A stretch of 64,000 nt of DNA from Vibrio algicola (GTDB taxonomy: Bacteria > Pseudomonadota > Gammaproteobacteria > Enterobacterales > Vibrionaceae). Shown in pieces: positions 7,310 to 15,348 of the stretch (the stretch's first letter is position 1; each line of letters starts with the position of its first letter). Under the pieces are notes generated by a model. It saw only the letters and a program-made list of their open reading frames with translations. It did no database searches and was not told the DNA's origin. The stretch lies in the NCBI RefSeq assembly GCF_009601765.2, contig NZ_CP045699.1, positions 496,001-560,000 of the forward strand, read 5' to 3'. Position numbers and translations under genes: made by a program.

Positions 7310-9068
7310 CTTAGTTACTTCTGATTTTCAGCAAAAGTTACGCTTTGCCATCGTAGGGGGACTGAATACTGTCACCGCCTACTTGGCCTTTATGGCGTTT
7401 TATGAAATGTCGGGGCGCTATTTGGTGTCCTCGGTTTTATCGTATTTTGTTGGCATGATAGTGAGTTACGCGCTTAATCGTACTTTTGTATTTAAAAGCG
7501 AGAAAAAAGGCGGGCAGTTTATCCCGTTTTGTGTGGTCAACTTGACCTCATTGGCGTGTTCAACCGGTTCGCTGTATTTGCTGGTGCATTTTGGTCATTT
7601 ACATGTGTATATCGGCCAAGCATTAGCGGTCTGTGTCTCAATGGGGATCAATTATTTTGGCTATAAGAAAGTGTTCACAGATGGAGTTTCGATGGACAAG
7701 TTAACTCAAGGATTTTACGACAAAAATGGTCGCCTTGATCCGCTACAAGTTATTCAATGGTTAGTGGTGGTTGTATTTGCAGTAGTGACGGTGCTGAATT
7801 TGCATTTGGCTATGTCGTCGAATATTGCCCATGATGCATTGCCATATATGAACGGCTACGCAGAGAAGTTCACCACTGAAGGTCGTTGGATTAACTTTGC
7901 GCTTTATTATCCTTTACGAGCAATGCCGGCGGTGATGGCGGCGAGCTTAGCCAATATCTTCTTGTTCATCTTTGCTTATAAAGTTGTGATGGGGGTGAAG
8001 AAGGATTATTGGTTAGCGATTGCGGTGGCTTTATTAATCATCAATATTCCGTCATTTACCATGTTGTTGAAATGGCCGATGACCTTGCTTCCAGGCTGCT
8101 TTATGCTAGCGTTGTTTGCTTGTTATAAAGAGAGCATTCATCGTTCAGCCTTACTGATTGTGGCGGGGATTTTATTATTTGCCACTTACCCGGCCTTTTA
8201 CTTCTTAATACCACTGCTTTTTCTTTCAAATTTAAGAAATGCAACTTATGGTGAGATCTTTAAGTTTTTATGCTTTTGGATTATCGGTTATGTCGCAGGT
8301 TACGCCGTGGCGAATGGCTTGGTGTACTTGTATACCTCGATGTTTACCGATCATGCGACCTTTATTCATTTTGTCAGTTGGCGTCAAGAAACACCATCAA
8401 ATAGCTTGTCATCATTACTGGCCAATATTGCTAAAAGTGCTGGTAACTTTGATCGTAACGTTGATTACTTTGGCGCGTTAAGTCCTTGGCTTTATATCCC
8501 GATTGCTTTGACTGCCTTATGGGCGCTGGTTAAGCACTTTAAATATACTGTCATCGTGTTAATTGTGGTGATCTCACTGTATGCCAGTGTAGTGCCATTA
8601 GGGGTGAAAGTGCCACTTCGCTCTGGAGTGACCTTCCCAATTGGTATGGCGGTGCTCTTGATGTTGATCCCGAATAAATGGTGGCGATTACTGACCTTGT
8701 TAACCTTGTTTATTCCGTTCTCATATCAAATGCATGCTTATAACTACAGCTACGCCCACAGTCGTGATGTAATGTCGCAGATCTTAGAGCAGCACGATGG
8801 TAGAAATTACCTCAAACAGCCAGCGTTATTTGATAAAGTAGTGGTGAGTGTTGATGAGGAAAAAATGAGCAAGTATATGTTAGATCGCACACAATCGACG
8901 TCATTTAACATAGAATCGAATTTGCGTTATCACTACATTAAGCCGTTTTTCTATCAATATGGTTGGAAAAATGACAACATTGAAGTAATAAACGATCCTC
9001 GCTTAACCGTAAAAGGTGACGCAACGATCAAGAAAGAAGGTCGAGTGCTGTTTATTTCTCTCGATTAA
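7278..9068 (+). CDS. GtrA flippase-like / GtrC-type glucosyltransferase fusion membrane protein
   Basis: A 596-residue polytopic membrane protein. Residues 20-135 look like a GtrA domain (LRFAIVGGLNT, then YALNRTFVFKS and YFGYKKVF), thought to flip lipid-linked sugar. From about residue 155 follows a multi-helix GT-C-like domain. It has an early acidic periplasmic loop (AHDALPYMNGY, then TEGRWINFALYYPLR) resembling the Glucos_trans_II group of serotype-converting glucosyltransferases. In Shigella/phage cassettes gtrA and gtrC are separate genes; here they appear fused. The start MLKKPAQLL is chosen because AAAGAGAAACCG sits before it and the longer frame would add a tail unlike GtrA. It overlaps gtrB by 32 bp. 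The C-terminal assignment is the less certain half. Confidence 0.75.
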   Translation: MLKKPAQLLSNLVTSDFQQKLRFAIVGGLNTVTAYLAFMAFYEMSGRYLVSSVLSYFVGMIVSYALNRTFVFKSEKKGGQFIPFCVVNLTSLACSTGSLYLLVHFGHLHVYIGQALAVCVSMGINYFGYKKVFTDGVSMDKLTQGFYDKNGRLDPLQVIQWLVVVVFAVVTVLNLHLAMSSNIAHDALPYMNGYAEKFTTEGRWINFALYYPLRAMPAVMAASLANIFLFIFAYKVVMGVKKDYWLAIAVALLIINIPSFTMLLKWPMTLLPGCFMLALFACYKESIHRSALLIVAGILLFATYPAFYFLIPLLFLSNLRNATYGEIFKFLCFWIIGYVAGYAVANGLVYLYTSMFTDHATFIHFVSWRQETPSNSLSSLLANIAKSAGNFDRNVDYFGALSPWLYIPIALTALWALVKHFKYTVIVLIVVISLYASVVPLGVKVPLRSGVTFPIGMAVLLMLIPNKWWRLLTLLTLFIPFSYQMHAYNYSYAHSRDVMSQILEQHDGRNYLKQPALFDKVVVSVDEEKMSKYMLDRTQSTSFNIESNLRYHYIKPFFYQYGWKNDNIEVINDPRLTVKGDATIKKEGRVLFISLD

Positions 9069-9094
9069 TTTTACTTTAGTATCAAAAGAAAGTG

Positions 9095-9124
9095 AGCCCT
9101 AGTCGTGATGACTGGGGCTTTTTT
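9095..9124 (+). terminator. Terminator after the gtr cassette
   Basis: A 10-bp stem AGCCCTAGTC/GACTGGGGCT (one G-U) with a 5-nt loop, followed by T6. It closes the two-gene gtr-like operon. Confidence 0.85.
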
Positions 9125-9186
9125 CTATCTAAGCGCTTGAGTTTGTGACACTCTTAAACGAAGCTTTAATAACGCTTGAATCTGAT

Positions 9187-9453
9187 TAGGGGCTGTTGAT
9201 CTTTCGTGGTTGTTTTTGCTGCGAATTGTTGGGTTTTTATACAAGGAAGAGGCTTTGTGGTGTAGCTGGCTACACGAAAAGCCGATGACGAAGCAGAAAA
9301 GACCAACAAACGCAGCCCGAAGGGTTCGGCTAAAAGCCTTTTACTCTTCGTTAAGTCTCATTTACTTAGAATAACTAGGCTTCAATCGACTTGTCTCGAT
9401 TAAAAGGCTTTTATCTCGAACAAAATTTAATCACGAAAGATCAACAGCCCCTA
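9187..9453. mobile_element. 267-bp MITE-like element with 22-bp perfect terminal inverted repeats
   Basis: The ends 9187-9208 and 9432-9453 are perfect 22-bp inverted repeats beginning TAGGGGCTGTTG. Nested inverted segments inside fold further: TTGTTGG near 9228 with CCAACAA near 9305, and GTGTAGC with GCTACAC around 9260-9282. There is no transposase frame. It lies between the gtr terminator and the GabD-like gene, ending 20 bp before that start codon. The size and TIRs fit a non-autonomous element mobilised in trans; the parent transposon is not in the window. Confidence 0.82.
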
Positions 9454-9473
9454 GTCTTAGAATAAGGAATAGT

Positions 9474-10901
9474 ATGAATCACATAAAAAATAAAACACTT
9501 CTGGCTGCAATGCTAACAGAAGGGAAAGGGCTATCAGTATTCAACCCATTTGATGATAGTTTGCTGGCTATCGTCAAAACGGTCAATCAAGCCCAAGTTG
9601 AAGATGAAGTTTTAGAGCTTGAAGTCGGCCAGGTTGAATGGCAAAAACGTTCCGCTCAAGATCGCTCAAATTTGCTTAAGCGTTGGCATCAGTTAATTCT
9701 TGAAAATATAGACGACTTAGCGCGCATTATTACGCTTGAAGGTGGCAAACCACTAAAAGAAGCATTAGGGGAAGTTCGATACGGCGCATCATTTATTGAA
9801 TGGTTTGCTGAAGAAGGACGCCGTGCTTATGGTTCGACCATTCCTTCGCCCTCTAGTGACCGAACCTTGCTGACGGTTAAACAAGCGATTGGTGTCGCTG
9901 CGGCGATTACACCCTGGAATTTCCCATTAGCGATGATCACCCGTAAGGCTGCCCCTGCATTAGCCGCTGGTTGCAGCTTTATTTGTAAGCCGTCTGAATT
10001 AACACCATTAACGGCGATTGCGGTGACGGAATTGGCTTATCAAGCGGGCATTCCGAAAGACGTACTGCGCATGGTGATTGGCGATGCGCATGATATTGGC
10101 GAAGCGTTTACTTATCACTCTTCGGTTCGAAAATTTTCGTTTACGGGGTCGACGTTAGTTGGGCGTAAACTGCAAATGCAATGTGCTTCAACCATTAAAC
10201 GAACCTCGATGGAGCTTGGCGGTAATGCGCCTTTTGTGGTGTTTGATGATGCCGATATTGATAGTGCGGTACAAGGTGCCATCGCGAGTAAATTTCGTAA
10301 TGCTGGGCAAACCTGTGTCTGCTCCAATCGGTTCTATGTACAAGACAGCGTTTATGATGAATTTGTTGAAAAACTCGTCACTGCGGTTGATAAACTGACC
10401 GTGGGTAACGGTTTAGATGACAGTACGGATATAGGCCCACTTATTACCCTACAAGCCAAGCAAAGAGTGTCGGATCTGATCCGTGAAGCGAAAGGGCGAG
10501 GGGCCAAGCAAATTAATAAAGAAGTGCAGTTAGATGGACAATTTGTTGCGCCTACCGTTTTGGTCGATGTTGAACATGATCGTCCATTAGTGCAGGGGGA
10601 AATCTTTGGTCCTGTATTGCCGATAATTCGTTTTAGCGATGAAGATGAAATGATCAAGATGGCCAATGATACGATTTATGGTTTAGCCGCCTATTTTTAT
10701 AGTCAAAATATGAACCGTATTTGGCGAGTGGCGCATAACCTTGAATATGGCATGGTTGGCGTTAATGAAGGGATCATTTCAACGGAAGTGGCTCCTTTTG
10801 GCGGTGTTAAGCAATCAGGCAAGGGTCGAGAAGGCGGTAAAGAAGGGCTAGAAGAGTATCTAGAAACCAAATATGTTTGTATTGGTGGTTTGACTAACTA
10901 G
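9474..10901 (+). CDS. gabD: NAD(P)-dependent succinate-semialdehyde dehydrogenase-like enzyme
   Basis: A 475-residue aldehyde dehydrogenase. Family marks: PWNFP at 147-151 and FTGST at 223-227 in the cofactor fold, the general base Glu247 in MELGGN, and the catalytic Cys281 in NAGQTC, followed by Cys283 as in GabD. EGGKPLKEALGEVRYGASF and EWFAEEGRRAYG closely follow the GabD subgroup, which oxidises succinate semialdehyde to succinate. AAGGAAT precedes the ATG. No gabT or gabP is nearby, so the physiological aldehyde is uncertain. The MITE-like element ends only 20 bp before the start, so the promoter is inside or beyond it. Confidence 0.85.
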   Translation: MNHIKNKTLLAAMLTEGKGLSVFNPFDDSLLAIVKTVNQAQVEDEVLELEVGQVEWQKRSAQDRSNLLKRWHQLILENIDDLARIITLEGGKPLKEALGEVRYGASFIEWFAEEGRRAYGSTIPSPSSDRTLLTVKQAIGVAAAITPWNFPLAMITRKAAPALAAGCSFICKPSELTPLTAIAVTELAYQAGIPKDVLRMVIGDAHDIGEAFTYHSSVRKFSFTGSTLVGRKLQMQCASTIKRTSMELGGNAPFVVFDDADIDSAVQGAIASKFRNAGQTCVCSNRFYVQDSVYDEFVEKLVTAVDKLTVGNGLDDSTDIGPLITLQAKQRVSDLIREAKGRGAKQINKEVQLDGQFVAPTVLVDVEHDRPLVQGEIFGPVLPIIRFSDEDEMIKMANDTIYGLAAYFYSQNMNRIWRVAHNLEYGMVGVNEGIISTEVAPFGGVKQSGKGREGGKEGLEEYLETKYVCIGGLTN

Positions 10902-10955
10902 CCGAATTTTCGATAAGCACGCTTGGAAAAATAGCGACTTAAAAATAAAGTTCAG

Positions 10956-10997
10956 ATCTAAAGGGGAGGCTCCAAATTGAGCGAGTCCCCTTTAGAT
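10956..10997. terminator. Stem-loop between convergent gabD and the outer-membrane gene
   Basis: A perfect 12-bp stem ATCTAAAGGGGA/TCCCCTTTAGAT, whose 18-nt loop contains GCTC/GAGC pairs. There is no long U-tract, so termination strength is uncertain. Its position between convergent genes fits a shared terminator. Confidence 0.6.
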
Positions 10998-11071
10998 TAT
11001 ACTTCCTTGTATAGGGTGAGGCTGGGGCTGGGGGAAACCTCAGTCTGAACTCATTATAGTTGTTTAGGTTA

Positions 11072-11677
11072 TTAGAAATGGTAACTTACCGCAGCGTAAG
11101 CCATTCCAGCCCCCATGGTGTAGGAAGTCTTTTTTAACTTACCATTTTTAATATTTATATCGCTGTCTACACTGAAAGCATCAATTTGGTAGGCAATTCG
11201 GAAGCCAACGCCCGATAGGCTAGCTGGGGTGTAATCAAGCCCTAGACCGTAATGCAGAGCGGCAGTATTGTCTTTATCTAGTATTAAAGCATTACCTGTT
11301 TGATGTAGGTTGGTTGAACTTAAGCCAATCAATGCAAAGGGACGCAAGCCATTATCAAAGGTATAGCCTAAATTCGCCGCGAGTGAAATCGAGGTTGGCT
11401 TGGTTTTTATATCATTTTTGTCGTAAGTCGAGGTTGAGTAATCATTGTAGCCAAGTTCGACCCCAACAATACGGTTAAACATATAGCCGGTATAAACGTT
11501 ATACGCCACACCACTTGATTTAGGATCACCGCTACCGAGGTCGTCAGCGTAATCACCTGCGCTAAAGATCCCTACCCCAATACCCGCCCCAATGTATGGG
11601 CCGGATGTGTCTGCTGCGAATGATGCGCCTGAAGCCGTTAACAAGCCTAATGTAATAACTGGTAATATTTTTTTCAT
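11072..11677 (-). CDS. Outer-membrane beta-barrel protein
   Basis: A 201-residue protein with a clear signal peptide (MKKILPVITLGLLTASGASFA, cleavage near 21/22). Alternating hydrophobic strands follow (YIGAGIGVGIF, VAYNVYTGYMF, GVELGYNDYS, SLAANLGYTF) and the chain ends in Phe (YAAVSYHF), the outer-membrane insertion signal. The size and strand pattern fit an eight-stranded barrel of the OmpA-transmembrane/opacity type. No ligand or function can be assigned. AGAGAGC precedes the start. It faces the GabD-like gene across a shared stem-loop. Confidence 0.85.
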   Translation of the reverse strand: MKKILPVITLGLLTASGASFAADTSGPYIGAGIGVGIFSAGDYADDLGSGDPKSSGVAYNVYTGYMFNRIVGVELGYNDYSTSTYDKNDIKTKPTSISLAANLGYTFDNGLRPFALIGLSSTNLHQTGNALILDKDNTAALHYGLGLDYTPASLSGVGFRIAYQIDAFSVDSDINIKNGKLKKTSYTMGAGMAYAAVSYHF

Positions 11678-11866
11678 GATAGCTCTCTCTTAAAGTTATT
11701 ATTTAATAATACAGTGTTTTATATAAAGGTAAATCAAAGGCGGGCTGTTTTTTATGGAAAGTTATTTCTCATTGATGAGGTGAATGTGTAATTTGGATTC
11801 GAACAAAACTATTGAGCTAAGCGGATGTCGTCAGCTAGCGATAGATAAGAGAAATAGCGCAGATAC

Positions 11867-11894
11867 AAAAAAGCCTCATCCAAAGATGAGGCTT
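11867..11894 (-). terminator. Terminator of the left tRNA operon
   Basis: GCCTCATC and GATGAGGC form the stem; on the minus strand a U6 tract follows. The sequence is almost the same as the terminator at 14765-14792. Confidence 0.88.
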
Positions 11895-11911
11895 ATTGCT
11901 TCTTTCGAAAT

Positions 11912-11987
11912 TGGCTCCCCTTGCAAGACTTGAACTTGCGACATACGGATTAACAGTCCGCCGTTCTACCAACTGAACTAAAGGGGA
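11912..11987 (-). tRNA. tRNA-Asn (anticodon GTT)
   Basis: A 76-nt gene. The anticodon loop CTGTTAA gives GTT, the acceptor starts TCCCCTT, and CCA is encoded. It is the last gene of the left tRNA operon. Its sequence is identical by eye to the Asn genes at 12142 and 14810. Confidence 0.96.
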
Positions 11988-12028
11988 ATTATTCTTTTTT
12001 ATTCTCACTGCTTATTAAAACAGAAGAA

Positions 12029-12105
<77 letters not shown>

Positions 12106-12141
12106 TTATGAAACTTCAATATACATCAAAGTTTCAGAAAG

Positions 12142-12217
12142 TGGCTCCCCTTGCAAGACTTGAACTTGCGACATACGGATTAACAGTCCGCCGTTCTACC
12201 AACTGAACTAAAGGGGA
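12142..12217 (-). tRNA. tRNA-Asn (anticodon GTT)
   Basis: A 76-nt gene with anticodon loop CTGTTAA and an encoded CCA. It is the second Asn gene of the left operon, which alternates Phe-Thr-Asn-Thr-Asn in the direction of transcription. Confidence 0.96.
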
Positions 12218-12274
12218 ATTATACTTTTTATTTTTCGTTTTATATGCGTTGTCGCAGTATAAACGAGAAAAGAA

Positions 12275-12350
<76 letters not shown>

Positions 12351-12411
12351 ACAAATTTTCTTCTTTTCTTTTAACTGATGTCTACTTGTCGTGGACACCA
12401 ACTATAAATAG

Positions 12412-12487
12412 TGGTGCCCGGAGGCGGAATCGAACCACCGACACGAGGATTTTCAATCCTCTGCTCTACCGACTGAGCTATCCGGGC
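12412..12487 (-). tRNA. tRNA-Phe (anticodon GAA)
   Basis: A 76-nt gene with anticodon loop TTGAAAA giving GAA, acceptor pair GCCCGGA/TCCGGGC and an encoded CCA. It is the first gene of the left operon and lies 10 bp behind the -10 box at 12498. Confidence 0.96.
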
Positions 12488-12497
12488 GACGGGGGGT

Positions 12498-12526
12498 ATT
12501 AAACGGTTTTTCGAGGTTGCCGTCAA
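12498..12526 (-). promoter_or_regulatory. Promoter of the left tRNA operon
   Basis: On the minus strand TTGACG (12521-12526) and TTTAAT (12498-12503) are 17 nt apart. The discriminator that follows is C-rich (CCCCCC then G), typical of stringently controlled stable-RNA promoters. Confidence 0.85.
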
Positions 12527-12851
12527 CAGTAAAATGCAAAAAAACATTCGTTTGCTGTTTTTATAATCGCCGCTGTGCGTTTATTGCCACCTTTGCTGAT
12601 AAAAAGTGTATTTTTTTGCCTTTAGATTGAAAAAATCAACTTGTTATTAATGAGAGGAACTTCAGTAAAACCCAATAAATGGTCAGTTGGAATGAAAAGT
12701 GGCTTATTAATGATAAAAAAGAAAGGTTAAATTATCGATGAATAAGGCGATAAATGGATAAAAAAAGAGGTCTTAACACAGAATGTTAGACCCCTTAATG
12801 CACACTTTACGATACTTGAAATATCATTTATCGTATTTTAAAGCATTACTG
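12527..12851. other. Gap between the left tRNA operon and the LPMO gene
   Basis: An AT-rich gap with no coding frame of note. It holds the LPMO terminator (12761-12792) near its right end and otherwise no structure I could recognise. Confidence 0.5.
12761..12792 (-). terminator. Terminator of the LPMO gene
   Basis: On the minus strand GGTCTAACA pairs with TGTTAAGACC (one bulged base), followed by TC and U7. It lies about 60 bp past the LPMO stop codon. Confidence 0.8.
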
Positions 12852-14453
12852 TTACTGTTTTTTCCAAGGCCCACCTTGATCGGGTTGATTGCCTTTCGTC
12901 CACCACTGAGCTTTATAATTTGAACCGTTATAACTCACTACATCGTCAGAGGTGTAGACCAAGTTGGATTGCCACTGGGTATCATTCGCATTACGCTGTG
13001 CTTCCCACGCGGCAGAGGTATTGGGTGTTTCGCCTTTAATCCACCATTTTGCTGTATAAGTAATCCCTGCAAATAAAACCGTGTCGCCGGTGTTGTAGAT
13101 AGTATCGGCGTTCCATGTTGTCTCACCGCTATTACCGCCGTCATCATTTTTTTCAGCACTAATCGCGATAGTCACGACCGCTGTAGTGGTTGATGCTGGG
13201 TCGCCCACGGAGACCGTAAGGCTATCACTGCTATCAACGTCCGTTACAGCCGCTTGGTAGTTAATGGTAACGCTGGTTGCGGTTTGAGATAGGATAGTGC
13301 CTTTATCGACGCTAAACATCAGTGGATCGTTATCAGCATCGCTCACCGAAACATCAAAGATGATACTTTTACCACTTTCAACACTCAATTGGGTTGGAGC
13401 GCTAATTACAGGCGCATTATTGCCGGTTTTGACTTCAAGACGTTGGGTGTGGTTGCTATGGGTTAAATAAACTAAATTGCTATATAAATCATTGATTTGA
13501 TATTCAATTGTTGTGGTTGAATTGTTTTTTAAACCAATTTGGACTTGCTGAGCATATTTTTGATTGATCACGTTGGCTAGATCTTGTCCCCATACATGCT
13601 CATCATCATTGGTGACAGTGAATTTTTCGAATACGGTTTCATTGCCATTCTCATCAAATACGCGGAACCATACGCTATCGCCGACACTAGCATCTACGGT
13701 CGAAGCCAAATAATTCCCCGAGGTTATCCATTTATCTAATGGGTTATCATTGCCGCCATCGCCTTTGTCATTACCGCTAAATGAAATGTCACTACAGTTA
13801 TAAAAACCTTCACCGGCGGGATCTTGACGCTGCCAGCGACTATACAAAACCGCATCGCCGCTGCGATCGCTTGGTAGGGTTACTTCCATTTGGTAATACT
13901 TTAAACCGTTTAAGGTGACGATAGGTAAGTTGCCAAAATCGGCTATTAGCTCTAGATCGGTCCATGCAAGCGGCATAGTGGCAGAGTCGTAACTTGGCTT
14001 GCTTAGGTAGATTTTCCAGAAACTTGGGTTGTGGGGTGTGTTAGCGCGATATTGCAGAGTGATCTTACCATTATTGGTTAAATCCACTTTTGTTTTTTGC
14101 CAATCTGGCGATGGGAGGTCAATACCATGTTTGGCTTTATCACCCGCCGAACAAAGATTGCCGTCGGTGATCGCCGTCTCAACCGCTGTTTGATTGTTGT
14201 AATTAGAGACTAAAGTGGCAAATTCCGGCTTTTGCACAAACGGTGTCCAGCTTGATTCAATAAATGCCGCACGGCAAGCTGTATTTGGAATGGTATGGCC
14301 ATCGCTAGAATCCCAATAGCCACCATCTATATCACAGATCTGCTGTCTGGCAGGTGGATAGTCCATATAACCATGAGCTTGCACATTACTCGATAGTGCC
14401 GATAAACCAATAACACCCAATAGGGCGCTTATTGAAAGAGGGGTTGTTTTCAT
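12852..14453 (-). CDS. Secreted AA10 lytic polysaccharide monooxygenase with two CBM5/12 modules
   Basis: A 533-residue secreted protein. The signal peptide ends in NVQA, leaving His27 as the mature N-terminus (HGYMDYPPAR), the first copper ligand of AA10 LPMOs. His141 in NTPHNPSFW is the likely second. The catalytic module spans about 27-215. It is followed by a linker domain, an Ig/cadherin-like segment (from APVISAPTQLSVESG) and two C-terminal chitin-binding repeats at about 445-486 and 492-533 (AKWWIKGETP and AQWWTKGNQP). Such enzymes oxidatively cleave crystalline chitin outside the cell. GGAGAT before the ATG selects this start over longer forms. The gene stands alone between two tRNA operons. 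Confidence 0.92.
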   Translation of the reverse strand: MKTTPLSISALLGVIGLSALSSNVQAHGYMDYPPARQQICDIDGGYWDSSDGHTIPNTACRAAFIESSWTPFVQKPEFATLVSNYNNQTAVETAITDGNLCSAGDKAKHGIDLPSPDWQKTKVDLTNNGKITLQYRANTPHNPSFWKIYLSKPSYDSATMPLAWTDLELIADFGNLPIVTLNGLKYYQMEVTLPSDRSGDAVLYSRWQRQDPAGEGFYNCSDISFSGNDKGDGGNDNPLDKWITSGNYLASTVDASVGDSVWFRVFDENGNETVFEKFTVTNDDEHVWGQDLANVINQKYAQQVQIGLKNNSTTTIEYQINDLYSNLVYLTHSNHTQRLEVKTGNNAPVISAPTQLSVESGKSIIFDVSVSDADNDPLMFSVDKGTILSQTATSVTINYQAAVTDVDSSDSLTVSVGDPASTTTAVVTIAISAEKNDDGGNSGETTWNADTIYNTGDTVLFAGITYTAKWWIKGETPNTSAAWEAQRNANDTQWQSNLVYTSDDVVSYNGSNYKAQWWTKGNQPDQGGPWKKQ

Positions 14454-14764
14454 TTTTATCTCCATATAAAAAAGATATCCACTAGGTTCAACAATATTGC
14501 TTGAGTACATTGTTTTGCTAGATAGAAATAGTGCTAATTGACCGTAAAGTCATTGAGTCTGGAGTGGAATAATAAAAATGTGGAATACAGTTTGCTGACT
14601 TTTAAAGTGAGCTCGAACTAATTGTTCAAATGTTGCACAGTAACGTAGGGTTTTGAGGTGTTGATTGAAGTTAACCTATAACCAACAAAAAAATAACAAT
14701 CGGTTTCTTGCTTAATTGAGGATTTTGTTTTTTATACTTTTCTGAGAGCTGGGGCGATAGAGAC
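14454..14764. other. Upstream region of the LPMO gene
   Basis: A 310-bp AT-rich region between the LPMO start and the right tRNA operon's terminator. It must hold the LPMO promoter, but I see no convincing -35/-10 pair or named operator. Confidence 0.45.
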
Positions 14765-14792
14765 AAAAAAGCCTCATCCAAGGATGAGGCTT
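14765..14792 (-). terminator. Terminator of the right tRNA operon
   Basis: On the minus strand a perfect 9-bp stem GCCTCATCC/GGATGAGGC is followed by U6. It is a near copy of 11867-11894, including the following CTTATTGCTTCTTTCGAAAT stretch. Confidence 0.9.
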
Positions 14793-14809
14793 ATTGCTTC
14801 TTTCGAAAT

Positions 14810-14885
14810 TGGCTCCCCTTGCAAGACTTGAACTTGCGACATACGGATTAACAGTCCGCCGTTCTACCAACTGAACTAAAGGGGA
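14810..14885 (-). tRNA. tRNA-Asn (anticodon GTT)
   Basis: A 76-nt gene with anticodon loop CTGTTAA and encoded CCA. It is the last gene of the right operon, and together with its terminator it matches the end of the left operon. Confidence 0.96.
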
Positions 14886-14927
14886 ATTACTCTTTTACAA
14901 TGCTGATTTACACCAACATTCAATATA

Positions 14928-15003
14928 TGGTGCCTCGAGGCGGAATCGAACCACCGACACGAGGATTTTCAATCCTCTGCTCTACCGACTGAGCTATCGA
15001 GGC
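14928..15003 (-). tRNA. tRNA-Phe (anticodon GAA), variant acceptor stem
   Basis: A 76-nt gene with the same anticodon arm and loops as the other two Phe genes, but its acceptor stem is GCCTCGA/TCGAGGC instead of GCCCGGA/TCCGGGC. Both strands of the stem changed together, so pairing is kept. CCA is encoded. Only 6 bp separate it from the preceding Thr gene. Confidence 0.95.
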
Positions 15004-15009
15004 AAAAGA

Positions 15010-15085
<76 letters not shown>

Positions 15086-15158
15086 ACACTATATCTTTTA
15101 CTGTGTTGCTATGTTACCGTTTTAATTTTAAAAATCAAACACCAACAATTTTAAATTG

Positions 15159-15234
15159 TGGTGCCCGGAGGCGGAATCGAACCACCGACACGAGGATTTT
15201 CAATCCTCTGCTCTACCGACTGAGCTATCCGGGC
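15159..15234 (-). tRNA. tRNA-Phe (anticodon GAA)
   Basis: A 76-nt gene with acceptor GCCCGGA/TCCGGGC, anticodon loop TTGAAAA and encoded CCA. It is the first gene of the right operon and matches the 12412 copy. Confidence 0.96.
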
Positions 15235-15244
15235 AACGGGCGCT

Positions 15245-15273
15245 ATTAAACGAGTTTTAGCCCAAACCGTCAA
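15245..15273 (-). promoter_or_regulatory. Promoter of the right tRNA operon
   Basis: On the minus strand TTGACG (15268-15273) and TTTAAT (15245-15250) are 17 nt apart, followed by the GC-rich discriminator AGCGCCCG. The boxes and spacing are the same as at 12498-12526. Confidence 0.85.
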
Positions 15274-15348
15274 CTATTTTTTGTAAAAAACCTAAAAAAA
15301 GTGTTTGTTTGCTGCGCATTTGAGCGTTTGGTCGGTTTTTTGAACGCT

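Noticed and set aside
5794..9124. A prophage remnant at tRNA-Leu behind the gtr genes
   Set aside because: gtr cassettes often come from phages, but no integrase or duplicated tRNA 3' end is present in the window.
9187..9453. A complete insertion sequence
   Set aside because: Only 267 bp between the inverted ends and no transposase frame, so it is a non-autonomous element.
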